This document shows positions 7,662 to 14,873 of a stretch of 64,000 bases of DNA, piece by piece. The stretch lies in contig NZ_SHKM01000003.1 of the NCBI RefSeq assembly GCF_004217225.1, forward strand, positions 124,001-188,000, in the 5' to 3' direction. The stretch's first letter is position 1. Each line of letters begins with the position of its first letter. This DNA is from Azospira oryzae. GTDB lineage: Bacteria; Pseudomonadota; Gammaproteobacteria; Burkholderiales; Rhodocyclaceae. The translations under genes and the position numbers were made by a program. The notes beneath the pieces are model-generated. The model worked only from the letters and a program-made list of their open reading frames with translations, searched no databases and was not told where the DNA came from.

Positions 7662-9212
7662 ATGGCTGCCACCACCAACCTCCTTCGGCCGCGCCCCCTG
7701 GCGCTGCTGACGGCGGCCCTGATTGCCGGCAGCGCGCCGGCCTTCGCCGCCCCCCAGGCCGCCGGCAACCAGGCTGAACTGCTGAAGCTGCTGGAAAGGA
7801 TGAACGAGCGCCTGGAGAAGCTGGAAAAGCGCAACGCGGAACTGGAAAAGCAGGCCCAGGCCGCCCCGGCGACGAAAGCCTCCCCGGCCCTGGAACAGCG
7901 CATCAAGACCCTGGAAGAGCAGAACGCCCGCATCACCAAGGGTCTGGACAGCGACGACATCAGCCAGTACGAGCCGGAAATCACCGCCCGCCTGAAGGCC
8001 GTGGAATTCCAGTCCCTCGACATGCTAAAGGCGGCCCGCACGGTGGAATCCCTGGACGGCATCACCGCCGGCATCAGCCTCACCACCATGGCCCAGCGCC
8101 CCTCGGGCCTGCCCAGCGGCGACAGCAACGGCAACAGCCAACTCAACTACCGGGGCGACGTCTTCGTCACCCTGCCCCTAGCCAATATCGGCGATACCGA
8201 GAGTCACATCTTTGCCCAGTTCCGCCTCGGCCAGGGCCAGGGCCTCAACGGCATGAGTTCCTACGCCAAGCCCAACGCCAGCGCCTTCCGCGTGCAAAGC
8301 GGCAATCCGGACGACTCCGTGGCCGTGTTGGGCCAGGCCTGGTACCAGGCCACCATTCCCCTGCCTTTCGGCGGCTACAAGCCCCGCTCCCGGGAAAAGC
8401 TGGAGATCAACTTCGGCAAGATGGACCCCTTCGTCTTCTTCGACCAGAACGCGGCCGCCAACGACGAAACCCGTCAGTTCCTCAACACCGTCTTCGTGCA
8501 TAACCCGCTGCTGGATGCGGGCGGCGACATCGGGGTGGACGCCAACGGCTTCTCCCCCGGCTTCCGCGTCTCCTACTACAACGAGACCCAGAAGCCCGAA
8601 ACCTGGCGCTTCTCCCTCGGCGTCTTCGGTGCCGGCGCCAACGGCTCCACCTACACCCGCTCCTTCAGCTCGCCCATGGTCATCGCCCAGATGGAGACCC
8701 AGCGCAAGTTCTTCGGCGGCCTCACCGGCAACTACCGGGCCTACTACTGGCGCAACGGACAGGCAGTGTCCTTCGCCGGCATCCAGGAATCCCATTCCGG
8801 CCTGGGCGTTTCCGCCGACCAGCGCGTCGGCGATGCGGTCACCGTGTTCGGCCGCTACGGCCAGCAGATCTCCGGCAACGTGCGTTTCGACAAGGCCCTC
8901 ACCCTGGGCGCCGAACTGGGCGGTTCCTACTGGGATCGGGGCGGCGACTCCCTCGGCCTGGCCTTCGGCCTGCTGCGCACCAGCAAGGAGTTCTCCGGCG
9001 AATCGTCCTTCGTGGACGCGGACGGCGACGGCATTCCGGACTACAACTTCAACGCCAACGGCGCCGAACGCGTAGCCGAAGTCTATTACCGCTACCGCAT
9101 CAACAAGCAGTTCGAGCTTTCCCCCGACCTGCAGTACCTGGGACGGCCCGGCGGCGACGCCACGGCCAAGGCCATCAAGGTGCTCGGCATGCGTGCCCAG
9201 CTGACCTTCTAA
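7662..9212 (+). CDS. outer-membrane porin (OprB-like) with N-terminal coiled coil
   Basis: This 516-residue protein has a signal peptide (cleaved after SAPAFA) and a heptad-type coiled coil at about residues 35-90 (repeated LLKLLERMNERLEKLEK-like heptads). A predicted beta-barrel follows, ending in VLGMRAQLTF with terminal Phe. The barrel resembles carbohydrate-selective OprB porins. It starts 3 bp after ftrA and is followed by ftrB 9 bp later, so it belongs to the iron operon. Classical ftrABCD operons lack such a gene. The coiled coil may trimerise the protein or tether it to peptidoglycan, as SLH/coiled-coil porins do. A route for iron across the outer membrane is an inference from position. 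Confidence 0.75.
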   Translation: MAATTNLLRPRPLALLTAALIAGSAPAFAAPQAAGNQAELLKLLERMNERLEKLEKRNAELEKQAQAAPATKASPALEQRIKTLEEQNARITKGLDSDDISQYEPEITARLKAVEFQSLDMLKAARTVESLDGITAGISLTTMAQRPSGLPSGDSNGNSQLNYRGDVFVTLPLANIGDTESHIFAQFRLGQGQGLNGMSSYAKPNASAFRVQSGNPDDSVAVLGQAWYQATIPLPFGGYKPRSREKLEINFGKMDPFVFFDQNAAANDETRQFLNTVFVHNPLLDAGGDIGVDANGFSPGFRVSYYNETQKPETWRFSLGVFGAGANGSTYTRSFSSPMVIAQMETQRKFFGGLTGNYRAYYWRNGQAVSFAGIQESHSGLGVSADQRVGDAVTVFGRYGQQISGNVRFDKALTLGAELGGSYWDRGGDSLGLAFGLLRTSKEFSGESSFVDADGDGIPDYNFNANGAERVAEVYYRYRINKQFELSPDLQYLGRPGGDATAKAIKVLGMRAQLTF

Positions 9213-9221
9213 GGAGCCGCC

Positions 9222-9569
9222 ATGCGCCTGTCTTCCCTCGTGGTACCCGCCCTGCTGCTGTGCGCCGCCCTGTTCGTCGGGCCGGCGCCGGCCGCGGCGG
9301 CGGAGCTGCCCGCCTTCCAGATCGTGGCCAAGGACGGAAAGCTCATCCCGAACCGCCTGGAAGTGCCGGCCGGGACCAAGTTCAAGATCATCTTCCGCAA
9401 CGAGGGCCCCGGCCCGGAGGAGTTCGAGAGCACCCAGCCCCGCATGGAGAAGGTGCTGGCCCCCGGGGCCAGTTCCTTCGTCGTGGTGCAGCCGCTGCAA
9501 CCGGGCACCTACCGCATCTTCGGCGAGTTCCATCCGGACACCGCCGAATGCCTGCTGATCGCCAAGTAA
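9222..9569 (+). CDS. ftrB: periplasmic cupredoxin-like protein FtrB
   Basis: The 115-residue protein has a signal peptide cleaved near AAA-ELPAF (about residue 26) and a single cupredoxin_1 domain. Typical elements are VPAGTKFKIIFRNEGPGPEEF, PGASSFVVVQPLQPGTY and FHPDTAECLLIAK near the end. FtrB is thought to oxidise Fe2+ with a copper site so the permease receives Fe3+. It sits between the porin and ftrC genes with spacings of about 10 bp. The best candidate copper ligands are the C-terminal His and Cys; the exact set is not proven from sequence. Confidence 0.82.
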   Translation: MRLSSLVVPALLLCAALFVGPAPAAAAELPAFQIVAKDGKLIPNRLEVPAGTKFKIIFRNEGPGPEEFESTQPRMEKVLAPGASSFVVVQPLQPGTYRIFGEFHPDTAECLLIAK

Positions 9570-9579
9570 GAGGACAACC

Positions 9580-10437
9580 ATGCTCAATGCCCTGATTGTC
9601 GTCTGGCGCGAAAGCCTGGAAGCAATGCTGGTGGTCGGCGTGCTGCTGGCCTGGATCGCCCGCCAGGAGGACGCCTCCCGCCTGCGCCGCACCCTGTGGA
9701 GCGGCGTCGGCGGCGGCACCCTGCTGGCCCTGGCCTTGGCCTTTCTCGCCTACGGCGCCCAGACCTGGCTCGACGGCGAGTCCCTGGAACTGTTCCAGAT
9801 CGGCATGCTGCTGCTGGCCTGTGTGCTGATGACCCAGATGGTGATGTGGATGCGCCGCCACGGCGCCTCCATGAAACGGGAGCTGGAAGCCGGCGCCAGC
9901 CGCGCCGCGGAAACCGGCGGCCGCCTCGGCGTGGCCCTGGTGGCGGCCCTGGCCATCGGCCGGGAGGGCATGGAGACCGTGGTCTTCCTCTACGGCATGG
10001 CGGCGGAGCGCCAGGGCAGCGAGCTGCTCGGCCTCTACGGCATGGCCGCCCTGGGCTTTGTCATCGCCGGCCTCACCGCCTGGGCCGTGGCCCGGGGCGC
10101 CCGCTTCTTCTCCTATCGCACCGTCTTCCGCGTCAGCGAGGTGGTGCTGCTGGTGACGGCCGGCTCCCTCCTCGGCGCCGCCGTGGATCGCCTGATCGGC
10201 ATGGACTGGCTGCCCACCCTGATGGACCTGGTGTGGGACACCTCCGCCGTCCTCGACGACGGCAGCGGTCTCGGCCAGGTGCTGTCCACCTTCGCCGGCT
10301 ATCGGGCCCAGCCCACCGCCATGCTGCTGCTGGCCTATGCCCTGTACTGGGGCTACGTCGCCCTGCGGCTGCGCTCCTTCACTCCCAACCCATCATCCGT
10401 GCGAGCCGATTCATGCCAGCCCACAGCAGCACCTTGA
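9580..10437 (+). CDS. ftrC: FTR1-family iron permease
   Basis: A 285-residue integral membrane protein with about seven helices. Both diagnostic iron-binding REXXE motifs are present: RESLE at residues 10-14 and REGME at 128-132, each inside a membrane helix. This is the inner-membrane permease of the FtrABCD/EfeUOB superfamily and moves iron into the cytoplasm. Its end overlaps the start of ftrD by 25 bp, so the two are probably translationally coupled. It is expected to be controlled by the Fur-regulated promoter at 7013. Confidence 0.92.
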   Translation: MLNALIVVWRESLEAMLVVGVLLAWIARQEDASRLRRTLWSGVGGGTLLALALAFLAYGAQTWLDGESLELFQIGMLLLACVLMTQMVMWMRRHGASMKRELEAGASRAAETGGRLGVALVAALAIGREGMETVVFLYGMAAERQGSELLGLYGMAALGFVIAGLTAWAVARGARFFSYRTVFRVSEVVLLVTAGSLLGAAVDRLIGMDWLPTLMDLVWDTSAVLDDGSGLGQVLSTFAGYRAQPTAMLLLAYALYWGYVALRLRSFTPNPSSVRADSCQPTAAP

Positions 10438-11840
10438 AGCGTCCCCTGCCCGCCGCTGCCGCAACGCAGCGGCGGGGTCCCATCGCCGGCCTGCTGCAGG
10501 CCTGCGGCCGGGGCATGCAGAAACATGGAGCCACCATCCGCGCCATCCAGTGGGCGGTGGTGGTTTTCTATTTCGGACTGGTCATCACCCCCGCCTTCCT
10601 GCCCCTGCCGCCGGAAGGCTCCAGCATCCTGGACAACCTCACCCTCTTCGCCCAGTTCCTCTTCTGGGGCATCTGGTGGCCCTTCGTCATGGTTTCTATG
10701 CTGTTCATGGGCCGCCTCTGGTGCGGCGTCTTCTGCCCCGAGGGCACCCTCACCGAATGGGTCAGCTGGCGCGGCCTCAACCTGCCCATCCCGCGCTGGC
10801 TCAAGTGGGGCGGCTGGCCCTTCGTCGCCTTCGTGTGCACCACCGTCTTCGGCCAGCTGGTCAGCGTCTATGAATACCCCAAGGCCGCCCTGCTGGTGCT
10901 GGGCGGCTCTTCCGTCGCCGCCGTGGCGGTGGGCCTGCTCTACGGCAAGGGCAAGCGGGTGTGGTGCCGCCACCTGTGCCCCGCCTCCGGCGTCTTTTCC
11001 CTCCTGGCCAAGGTCGCCCCGGTGCACTTCCGGGTGGACCGGGCCGCCTGGGATACGGCCGCAGCGCCGGCCCAGCCAGTCAATTGCGCCCCCCTGGTGG
11101 ACATCCGGCGCATGACCGGAGCCTCCGACTGCCATGCCTGCGGCCGCTGCGCCGGCCACCGGGAGGCGGTGCAGCTGTCGCCCCGCCGCCCCGACGCGGA
11201 AATCCTCGCCAGCAAGGCGGAACAGATCCACACCGGCGAGGCCATGACCCTGCTCTTCGGCGTCCTCGGCATCGCCACCGCGGCCTTCCAGTGGACCGTC
11301 AGCCCCTGGTTCGTGGCCCTGAAGACCGCCGCCGCCAACTGGCTCATCGACCACGACTCCTTCCTCCTGCTGCAGGACAATGCCCCCTGGTGGCTGCTCA
11401 CCCACTACCCGGAGGTAGGCGACGTCTTCACCTGGCTCGACGGTCTGTGCATCCTGGCCTACATCCTGGGCGGCGGCTGCGCCATTGCCCTGGCCCTGCT
11501 CGGCGTCGTCGCCCTGGCCAGCCGCATCGTCGCCAGCCCCCAGCTGCCCTGGCGGCGCCTGGCCCTGGGCCTGGTGCCCCTTGCCGGGGCCAACGTCTTC
11601 CTCGGTCTTTCCATGCTCACCCTGAGCCAGCTCAAGGGCGAACGGGTGATCCTGCCCTGGGTGCCGGATGCCCGCATCGCCATCCTCGCCCTGGGCATCG
11701 GCTTCGCCCTGTGGCTGGGGCTGCGCCTGGTGCTGCAGACCACCCCGGCCTGGGGTCGGCGCGTGGCGGCCTTCTCCATCTATACCCTGGCCCCGGCCTT
11801 GATCGGCGCGATCTGGTACGTGGTCTTCTTCGTCTGGTAG
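10413..11840 (+). CDS. ftrD: membrane 4Fe-4S protein FtrD (NapH/CcoG-like)
   Basis: This 475-residue polytopic membrane protein resembles NapH/NosR/CcoG-type ferredoxins. It shows two CxxxCP motifs, C104-GVF-C108 and C185-RHL-C189, and a third cluster C240-HA-C243-GR-C246. FtrD passes electrons to or from the permease so that iron crosses in the correct redox state. The start at 10413 overlaps ftrC and is supported by the membrane helix beginning near residue 45. A hairpin at 11893-11920 probably ends the operon. The C-terminal half has about six extra helices, longer than a minimal FtrD. Confidence 0.85.
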   Translation: MPAHSSTLKRPLPAAAATQRRGPIAGLLQACGRGMQKHGATIRAIQWAVVVFYFGLVITPAFLPLPPEGSSILDNLTLFAQFLFWGIWWPFVMVSMLFMGRLWCGVFCPEGTLTEWVSWRGLNLPIPRWLKWGGWPFVAFVCTTVFGQLVSVYEYPKAALLVLGGSSVAAVAVGLLYGKGKRVWCRHLCPASGVFSLLAKVAPVHFRVDRAAWDTAAAPAQPVNCAPLVDIRRMTGASDCHACGRCAGHREAVQLSPRRPDAEILASKAEQIHTGEAMTLLFGVLGIATAAFQWTVSPWFVALKTAAANWLIDHDSFLLLQDNAPWWLLTHYPEVGDVFTWLDGLCILAYILGGGCAIALALLGVVALASRIVASPQLPWRRLALGLVPLAGANVFLGLSMLTLSQLKGERVILPWVPDARIAILALGIGFALWLGLRLVLQTTPAWGRRVAAFSIYTLAPALIGAIWYVVFFVW

Positions 11841-11892
11841 GCGCCCCGGACCCGACCGCCCTGACCGCCTGAAAAGGCGCGCCCCGACTGGC

Positions 11893-11920
11893 TCCCAGCC
11901 CTCCTCCCGGACGGCTGGGA
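11893..11920 (+). terminator. hairpin after the ftr operon
   Basis: Arms TCCCAGCC and GGCTGGGA are separated by 12 nt and followed by TTTCG. It is a modest terminator. Confidence 0.45.
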
Positions 11921-11964
11921 TTTCGTGCTGGTGGCCTCGCCTGCAATCTCAACTGTCAAACTCA

Positions 11965-11983
11965 AATGAGATAAGTTATCATT
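11965..11983 (+). promoter_or_regulatory. Fur box upstream of feoB
   Basis: AATGAGATAAGTTATCATT is a near-consensus 19-bp Fur site and the best in the window. It is about 75 bp before a 37-codon open frame and 205 bp before feoB. Confidence 0.78.
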
Positions 11984-12039
11984 AGCGCCATTGCCGCTCC
12001 GCTTCCTCACATTCCGGCGGCCACCTTTCGGGGTCTTCC

Positions 12040-12153
12040 ATGCTGCGTTCCGTCCTTGCCGCCTCCCTGGTACTCCTTCTCGGGCTGACCCTGGGGCCCC
12101 TGGAGCGCAGCCCTGCCCAGACCGCCGCAGCGCACCCCGCTCCCCGGCACTGA
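12040..12153 (+). CDS. possible 37-residue secreted or membrane peptide ahead of feoB
   Basis: An ATG at 12040 opens a frame of 37 residues. It begins MLRSVLAASLVLLLGLTLGP, which looks like a signal peptide or single membrane helix, and then has a Pro/Ala-rich tail ending in PAPRH. It sits between the Fur box and feoB, 35 bp before the feoB ATG, so it would be in the same transcript. No family is recognised. It could be a small Feo accessory peptide, a translational leader, or chance: GC-rich DNA yields such frames often. Confidence 0.35.
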   Translation: MLRSVLAASLVLLLGLTLGPLERSPAQTAAAHPAPRH

Positions 12154-12188
12154 AGCCCCGCCTCCCAGCCACCCACCCCAGGCAGCCG

Positions 12189-14189
12189 ATGGAAACCTCC
12201 GCAGAAAGCACCCGTCCTTCCCCCCTGGCCGACAACGAAGCAGCGGCCGCCGCTCCCGCCGGCCTGGTGGTGGCCCTGGTAGGCCACCCCAACGTCGGCA
12301 AGTCCGTCCTCTTCCACCGCCTCACCGGCACCTACGTCAATGTGTCCAACTATCCGGGCACTACCGTGGAAGTCTCCCGGGCCACCCTGAAAATCCACAA
12401 GGAACAGCAGGTGCTGGACACCCCGGGGGTGCTCTCCCTGCCCTCCCGCAGCGACGACGAGCGGGCCACCCTCCGGGCCCTGCTGCAGGAAAACCTGAAC
12501 TGCCTGGTGCAGGTGGGCGACGCCAAGAATCTGCGCCGCACCCTGACCCTCACCGCCCTGCTGGCGGACCTGGGGGTGCCCATGGTGCTGATGCTGAACA
12601 TGGCCGACGAGGCCGAACAGCGGGGCATCGGCGTCGATGACAAGCTGCTGGCCGAAGCCCTGGGCATTCCCGTCATCAGCGGCGTCGCCACCCGCAACGA
12701 AGGCGTCGGCGCCCTGGAGGCCGCCCTCGCCAAGGCGGCCCGGCCCGAGCCCCTGCTCTGCTACGACGACGCCGTGGAAAGCGCCATCGGCCGCCTCGCC
12801 GCCCAGTTCGCCAGCGACGTGCCCCATGCCCACCTCTCGGCCCGGGGCCTGGCCATCCTCTACCTGGGCCACGACCCGGAACTGGAAGCCTGGCTCGACC
12901 AGCACTTCCCCAAGACCGCCGCCCTCCTCGCCGCCCTGCGCCTGAACCTGGAAGGGGAATTCACCGGCCAGCCCCTGGCCGCCCTCCTCTCCGGCGAACG
13001 GGGCCGGGCCGCCGAGGCCCTCACCCGCACCGTGGCCCGGGAAGGAAAGAAGCCGGCCAGCGGCAAACCCCTCACCGCCGGCCAGCTGGCGGTGCATCCG
13101 GTGTGGGGCTGGCCCATCCTGCTGGGCGTGCTGTTCCTGCTCTATGAGTTCGTCGGCGTCTTCGGCGCCAGCACCCTGGTGGGCCTGTTCGAGGAGGACT
13201 TCTTCGGCGGCGTCCTCAATCCGGCCTTCACCGAGCTGGTGCAGAACCACGTCTCCATCCCCTGGATCGTCGAGCTGCTGGTGGGCGAGTACGGCCTGTG
13301 GACCATGGGCATGACCTACGCCCTGGCCCTCATCCTGCCCATCGTCACCACCTTCTTCTTCGCCTTCGGCATCCTCGAGGATTCGGGCTACCTGCCGCGC
13401 CTGACGGTCATCGCCAACCGCACCTTCGCCGCCATCGGCCTCAACGGCAAGGCCGTGCTGCCCATGGTGCTGGGCCTGGGCTGCGTTACCATGGCCACCC
13501 TCACCACCCGCATCCTGGCCACGCCGCGGGAGCGTCTCATCACCACCTTCCTGCTGGCCCTGGCCATCCCCTGTTCAGCCCAGCTGGGCGTGGTGCTGGG
13601 CCTCCTCGGCGGCGTTTCCTTCGGCGCCCTGCTGACCTGGGCCGTGTGCATCCTGGTGGTGCTGCTCAGTTCCGGCTGGCTCGCCTCCCGCCTCATCCCG
13701 GGCAAGCGCATTCCCCTTATGACCGAGCTACCGCCCCTGCGCTGGCCGGTGCTGGGCAATGTGCTGAAGAAGACCGGCGGCCGCCTGAAGTGGTATCTGG
13801 TGGAGGTGATTCCCCTCTTCCTCATCGGCACCTTCCTCATGTTCGCCCTGGACAAGATCGGCGCCCTGCCGGCCATCATCGAGGCCGGCGAGCCCCTGGT
13901 CTCCGGCTGGCTGGGCCTGCCCAAGGAGGCCAGCGCCGCCTTCGTCATGGGCTTCCTGCGGCGGGACTTCGGCGCCACCGGCCTGTTCGCCATGACCGAG
14001 CACCTCTCGGCCATCCAGGCCGTGGTCGGCATGGTCACCATCACCCTGTTCGTGCCCTGCATCGCCAGCGTCATGATGATCGTCAAGGAACAGGGCCTGA
14101 AGGTGGCCGTGGTGCTGCTGGCCCTGATCATTCCCACCGCCTTCCTCATCGGCGGCATCCTCAACCACCTGCTGAGACTGTTCGCATGA
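12189..14189 (+). CDS. feoB: ferrous iron transporter FeoB
   Basis: The 666-residue protein has an N-terminal G domain with G1 GHPNVGKS (32-39), G3 DTPG (77-80) and G4 NMAD (137-140). The usual G4 is NxxD, so this fits. About eight membrane helices follow with two Gate regions; the conserved MVLGLGCVTMATLTTR and LAIPCSAQLG segments carry the Cys residues proposed to line the pore. It imports Fe2+ under low oxygen. It is shorter than E. coli FeoB (773 residues), mostly between the G domain and the membrane part. A strong Fur box lies upstream at 11965. It overlaps the downstream FeoA-like gene by 4 bp (ATGA). Confidence 0.95.
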   Translation: METSAESTRPSPLADNEAAAAAPAGLVVALVGHPNVGKSVLFHRLTGTYVNVSNYPGTTVEVSRATLKIHKEQQVLDTPGVLSLPSRSDDERATLRALLQENLNCLVQVGDAKNLRRTLTLTALLADLGVPMVLMLNMADEAEQRGIGVDDKLLAEALGIPVISGVATRNEGVGALEAALAKAARPEPLLCYDDAVESAIGRLAAQFASDVPHAHLSARGLAILYLGHDPELEAWLDQHFPKTAALLAALRLNLEGEFTGQPLAALLSGERGRAAEALTRTVAREGKKPASGKPLTAGQLAVHPVWGWPILLGVLFLLYEFVGVFGASTLVGLFEEDFFGGVLNPAFTELVQNHVSIPWIVELLVGEYGLWTMGMTYALALILPIVTTFFFAFGILEDSGYLPRLTVIANRTFAAIGLNGKAVLPMVLGLGCVTMATLTTRILATPRERLITTFLLALAIPCSAQLGVVLGLLGGVSFGALLTWAVCILVVLLSSGWLASRLIPGKRIPLMTELPPLRWPVLGNVLKKTGGRLKWYLVEVIPLFLIGTFLMFALDKIGALPAIIEAGEPLVSGWLGLPKEASAAFVMGFLRRDFGATGLFAMTEHLSAIQAVVGMVTITLFVPCIASVMMIVKEQGLKVAVVLLALIIPTAFLIGGILNHLLRLFA

Positions 14190-14437
14190 GCCCCGCCACC
14201 CACGAAGCCCTGCGCCTCACCGGCATCCCCGAAGGCACCCGGGCCAACCTGGCCCACTTCGATGCGGACATCCCCGCAGTGTTGGCCGAACAGCTCCACG
14301 CCTACGGCCTGGTGCCGCCCCACGCCATCCAGGTACTGCGCCAGCAGCCCCTCACCGTGGTCCTCTGCGAACAGGTGGAACTGGCCCTGGAACACGAGAT
14401 CGCCCATCGCATCTGGGTGGAGGCGACGCCGGCCTGA
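14186..14437 (+). CDS. feoA: FeoA-like SH3-domain protein
   Basis: An 83-residue cytoplasmic protein with the FeoA-type small beta-barrel pattern: a Leu-rich start, a LHAYGLVPPHAIQVL turn matching the LGL-PG core, and a hydrophobic C-terminal strand ending AHRIWVEA. FeoA binds FeoB and modulates transport. Its ATG overlaps the feoB stop (ATGA), so translation is coupled. The order feoB-feoA is the reverse of the common feoA-feoB order. It is divergent from typical FeoA, so the family call is likely rather than certain. Confidence 0.75.
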   Translation: MSPATHEALRLTGIPEGTRANLAHFDADIPAVLAEQLHAYGLVPPHAIQVLRQQPLTVVLCEQVELALEHEIAHRIWVEATPA

Positions 14438-14462
14438 GCGCTCGGCCGCCCCACAAAACAAA

Positions 14463-14495
14463 AGCCGCCGCCCGGCAATGGGCAGGCGGCTTTTT
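14463..14495. terminator. terminator between feoA and copZ
   Basis: Arms AGCCGCC and GGCGGCT with an inner CCC/GGG extension are followed by TTTTT on the plus strand. It serves feoBA. Confidence 0.75.
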
Positions 14496-14514
14496 CATGC
14501 CGGGACCGGGAGAG

Positions 14515-14721
14515 TTACAGGGCGTCGAAGCCCGCATCCTCCACCGCTTCCCGCAAGCGGGCCTCGTCCACCTGGGCCGGATCGTAAGTGACGGTGGCCT
14601 GGCCCGGCTCCAGCACCACTTCGGTCTTTTCCACGCCGGGCAGCTTGGACAGCACGCCGGTAAGGGAGGCCACACATTTCTGGCAGCTCATGCCGCCGAC
14701 GGGGATGGTTGTTGTTGCCAT
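14515..14721 (-). CDS. copZ: CopZ-like heavy-metal-associated chaperone
   Basis: A 68-residue single HMA domain with the metal motif GMSCQKC at residues 10-16 and the usual beta-alpha-beta pattern (LSKLPGVEKTEVVLEPGQA). It would bind Cu+ and hand it to the CopA ATPase encoded just upstream on the same strand. The start at 14721 was chosen because it gives a standard 68-residue HMA protein; the open frame extends to 14793 into the repeat-bearing spacer. The symbol is by analogy. Confidence 0.85.
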   Translation of the reverse strand: MATTTIPVGGMSCQKCVASLTGVLSKLPGVEKTEVVLEPGQATVTYDPAQVDEARLREAVEDAGFDAL

Positions 14722-14740
14722 TGAATCCTCACTTAAAAAC

Positions 14741-14770
14741 TTGGCCACAGAGGGCACAGAGAACACAGAG
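14741..14770 (+). repeat. CACAGAG-type intergenic repeat, copy 3
   Basis: Three CACAGAG units after TTGGC. Together with copy 4 (inverted, 14839-14868) it could form a long stem in the copA-copZ transcript. Confidence 0.6.
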
Positions 14771-14838
14771 TTTAAAACCGTCGGATGCTTCAAGGCCGAC
14801 TATCGACGAAGAACAGACATTAGCCACGACAAAGAACC

Positions 14839-14868
14839 CTCTGTGAACTCTGTGTCCTCTGTGGCTAA
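14839..14868 (-). repeat. CACAGAG-type intergenic repeat, copy 4
   Basis: On the minus strand it reads TTAGCCACAGAGGACACAGA followed by a third CACAGAG unit. It is the inverted partner of copy 3, about 70 bp away. Confidence 0.6.
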
Positions 14869-14873
14869 CGCCC

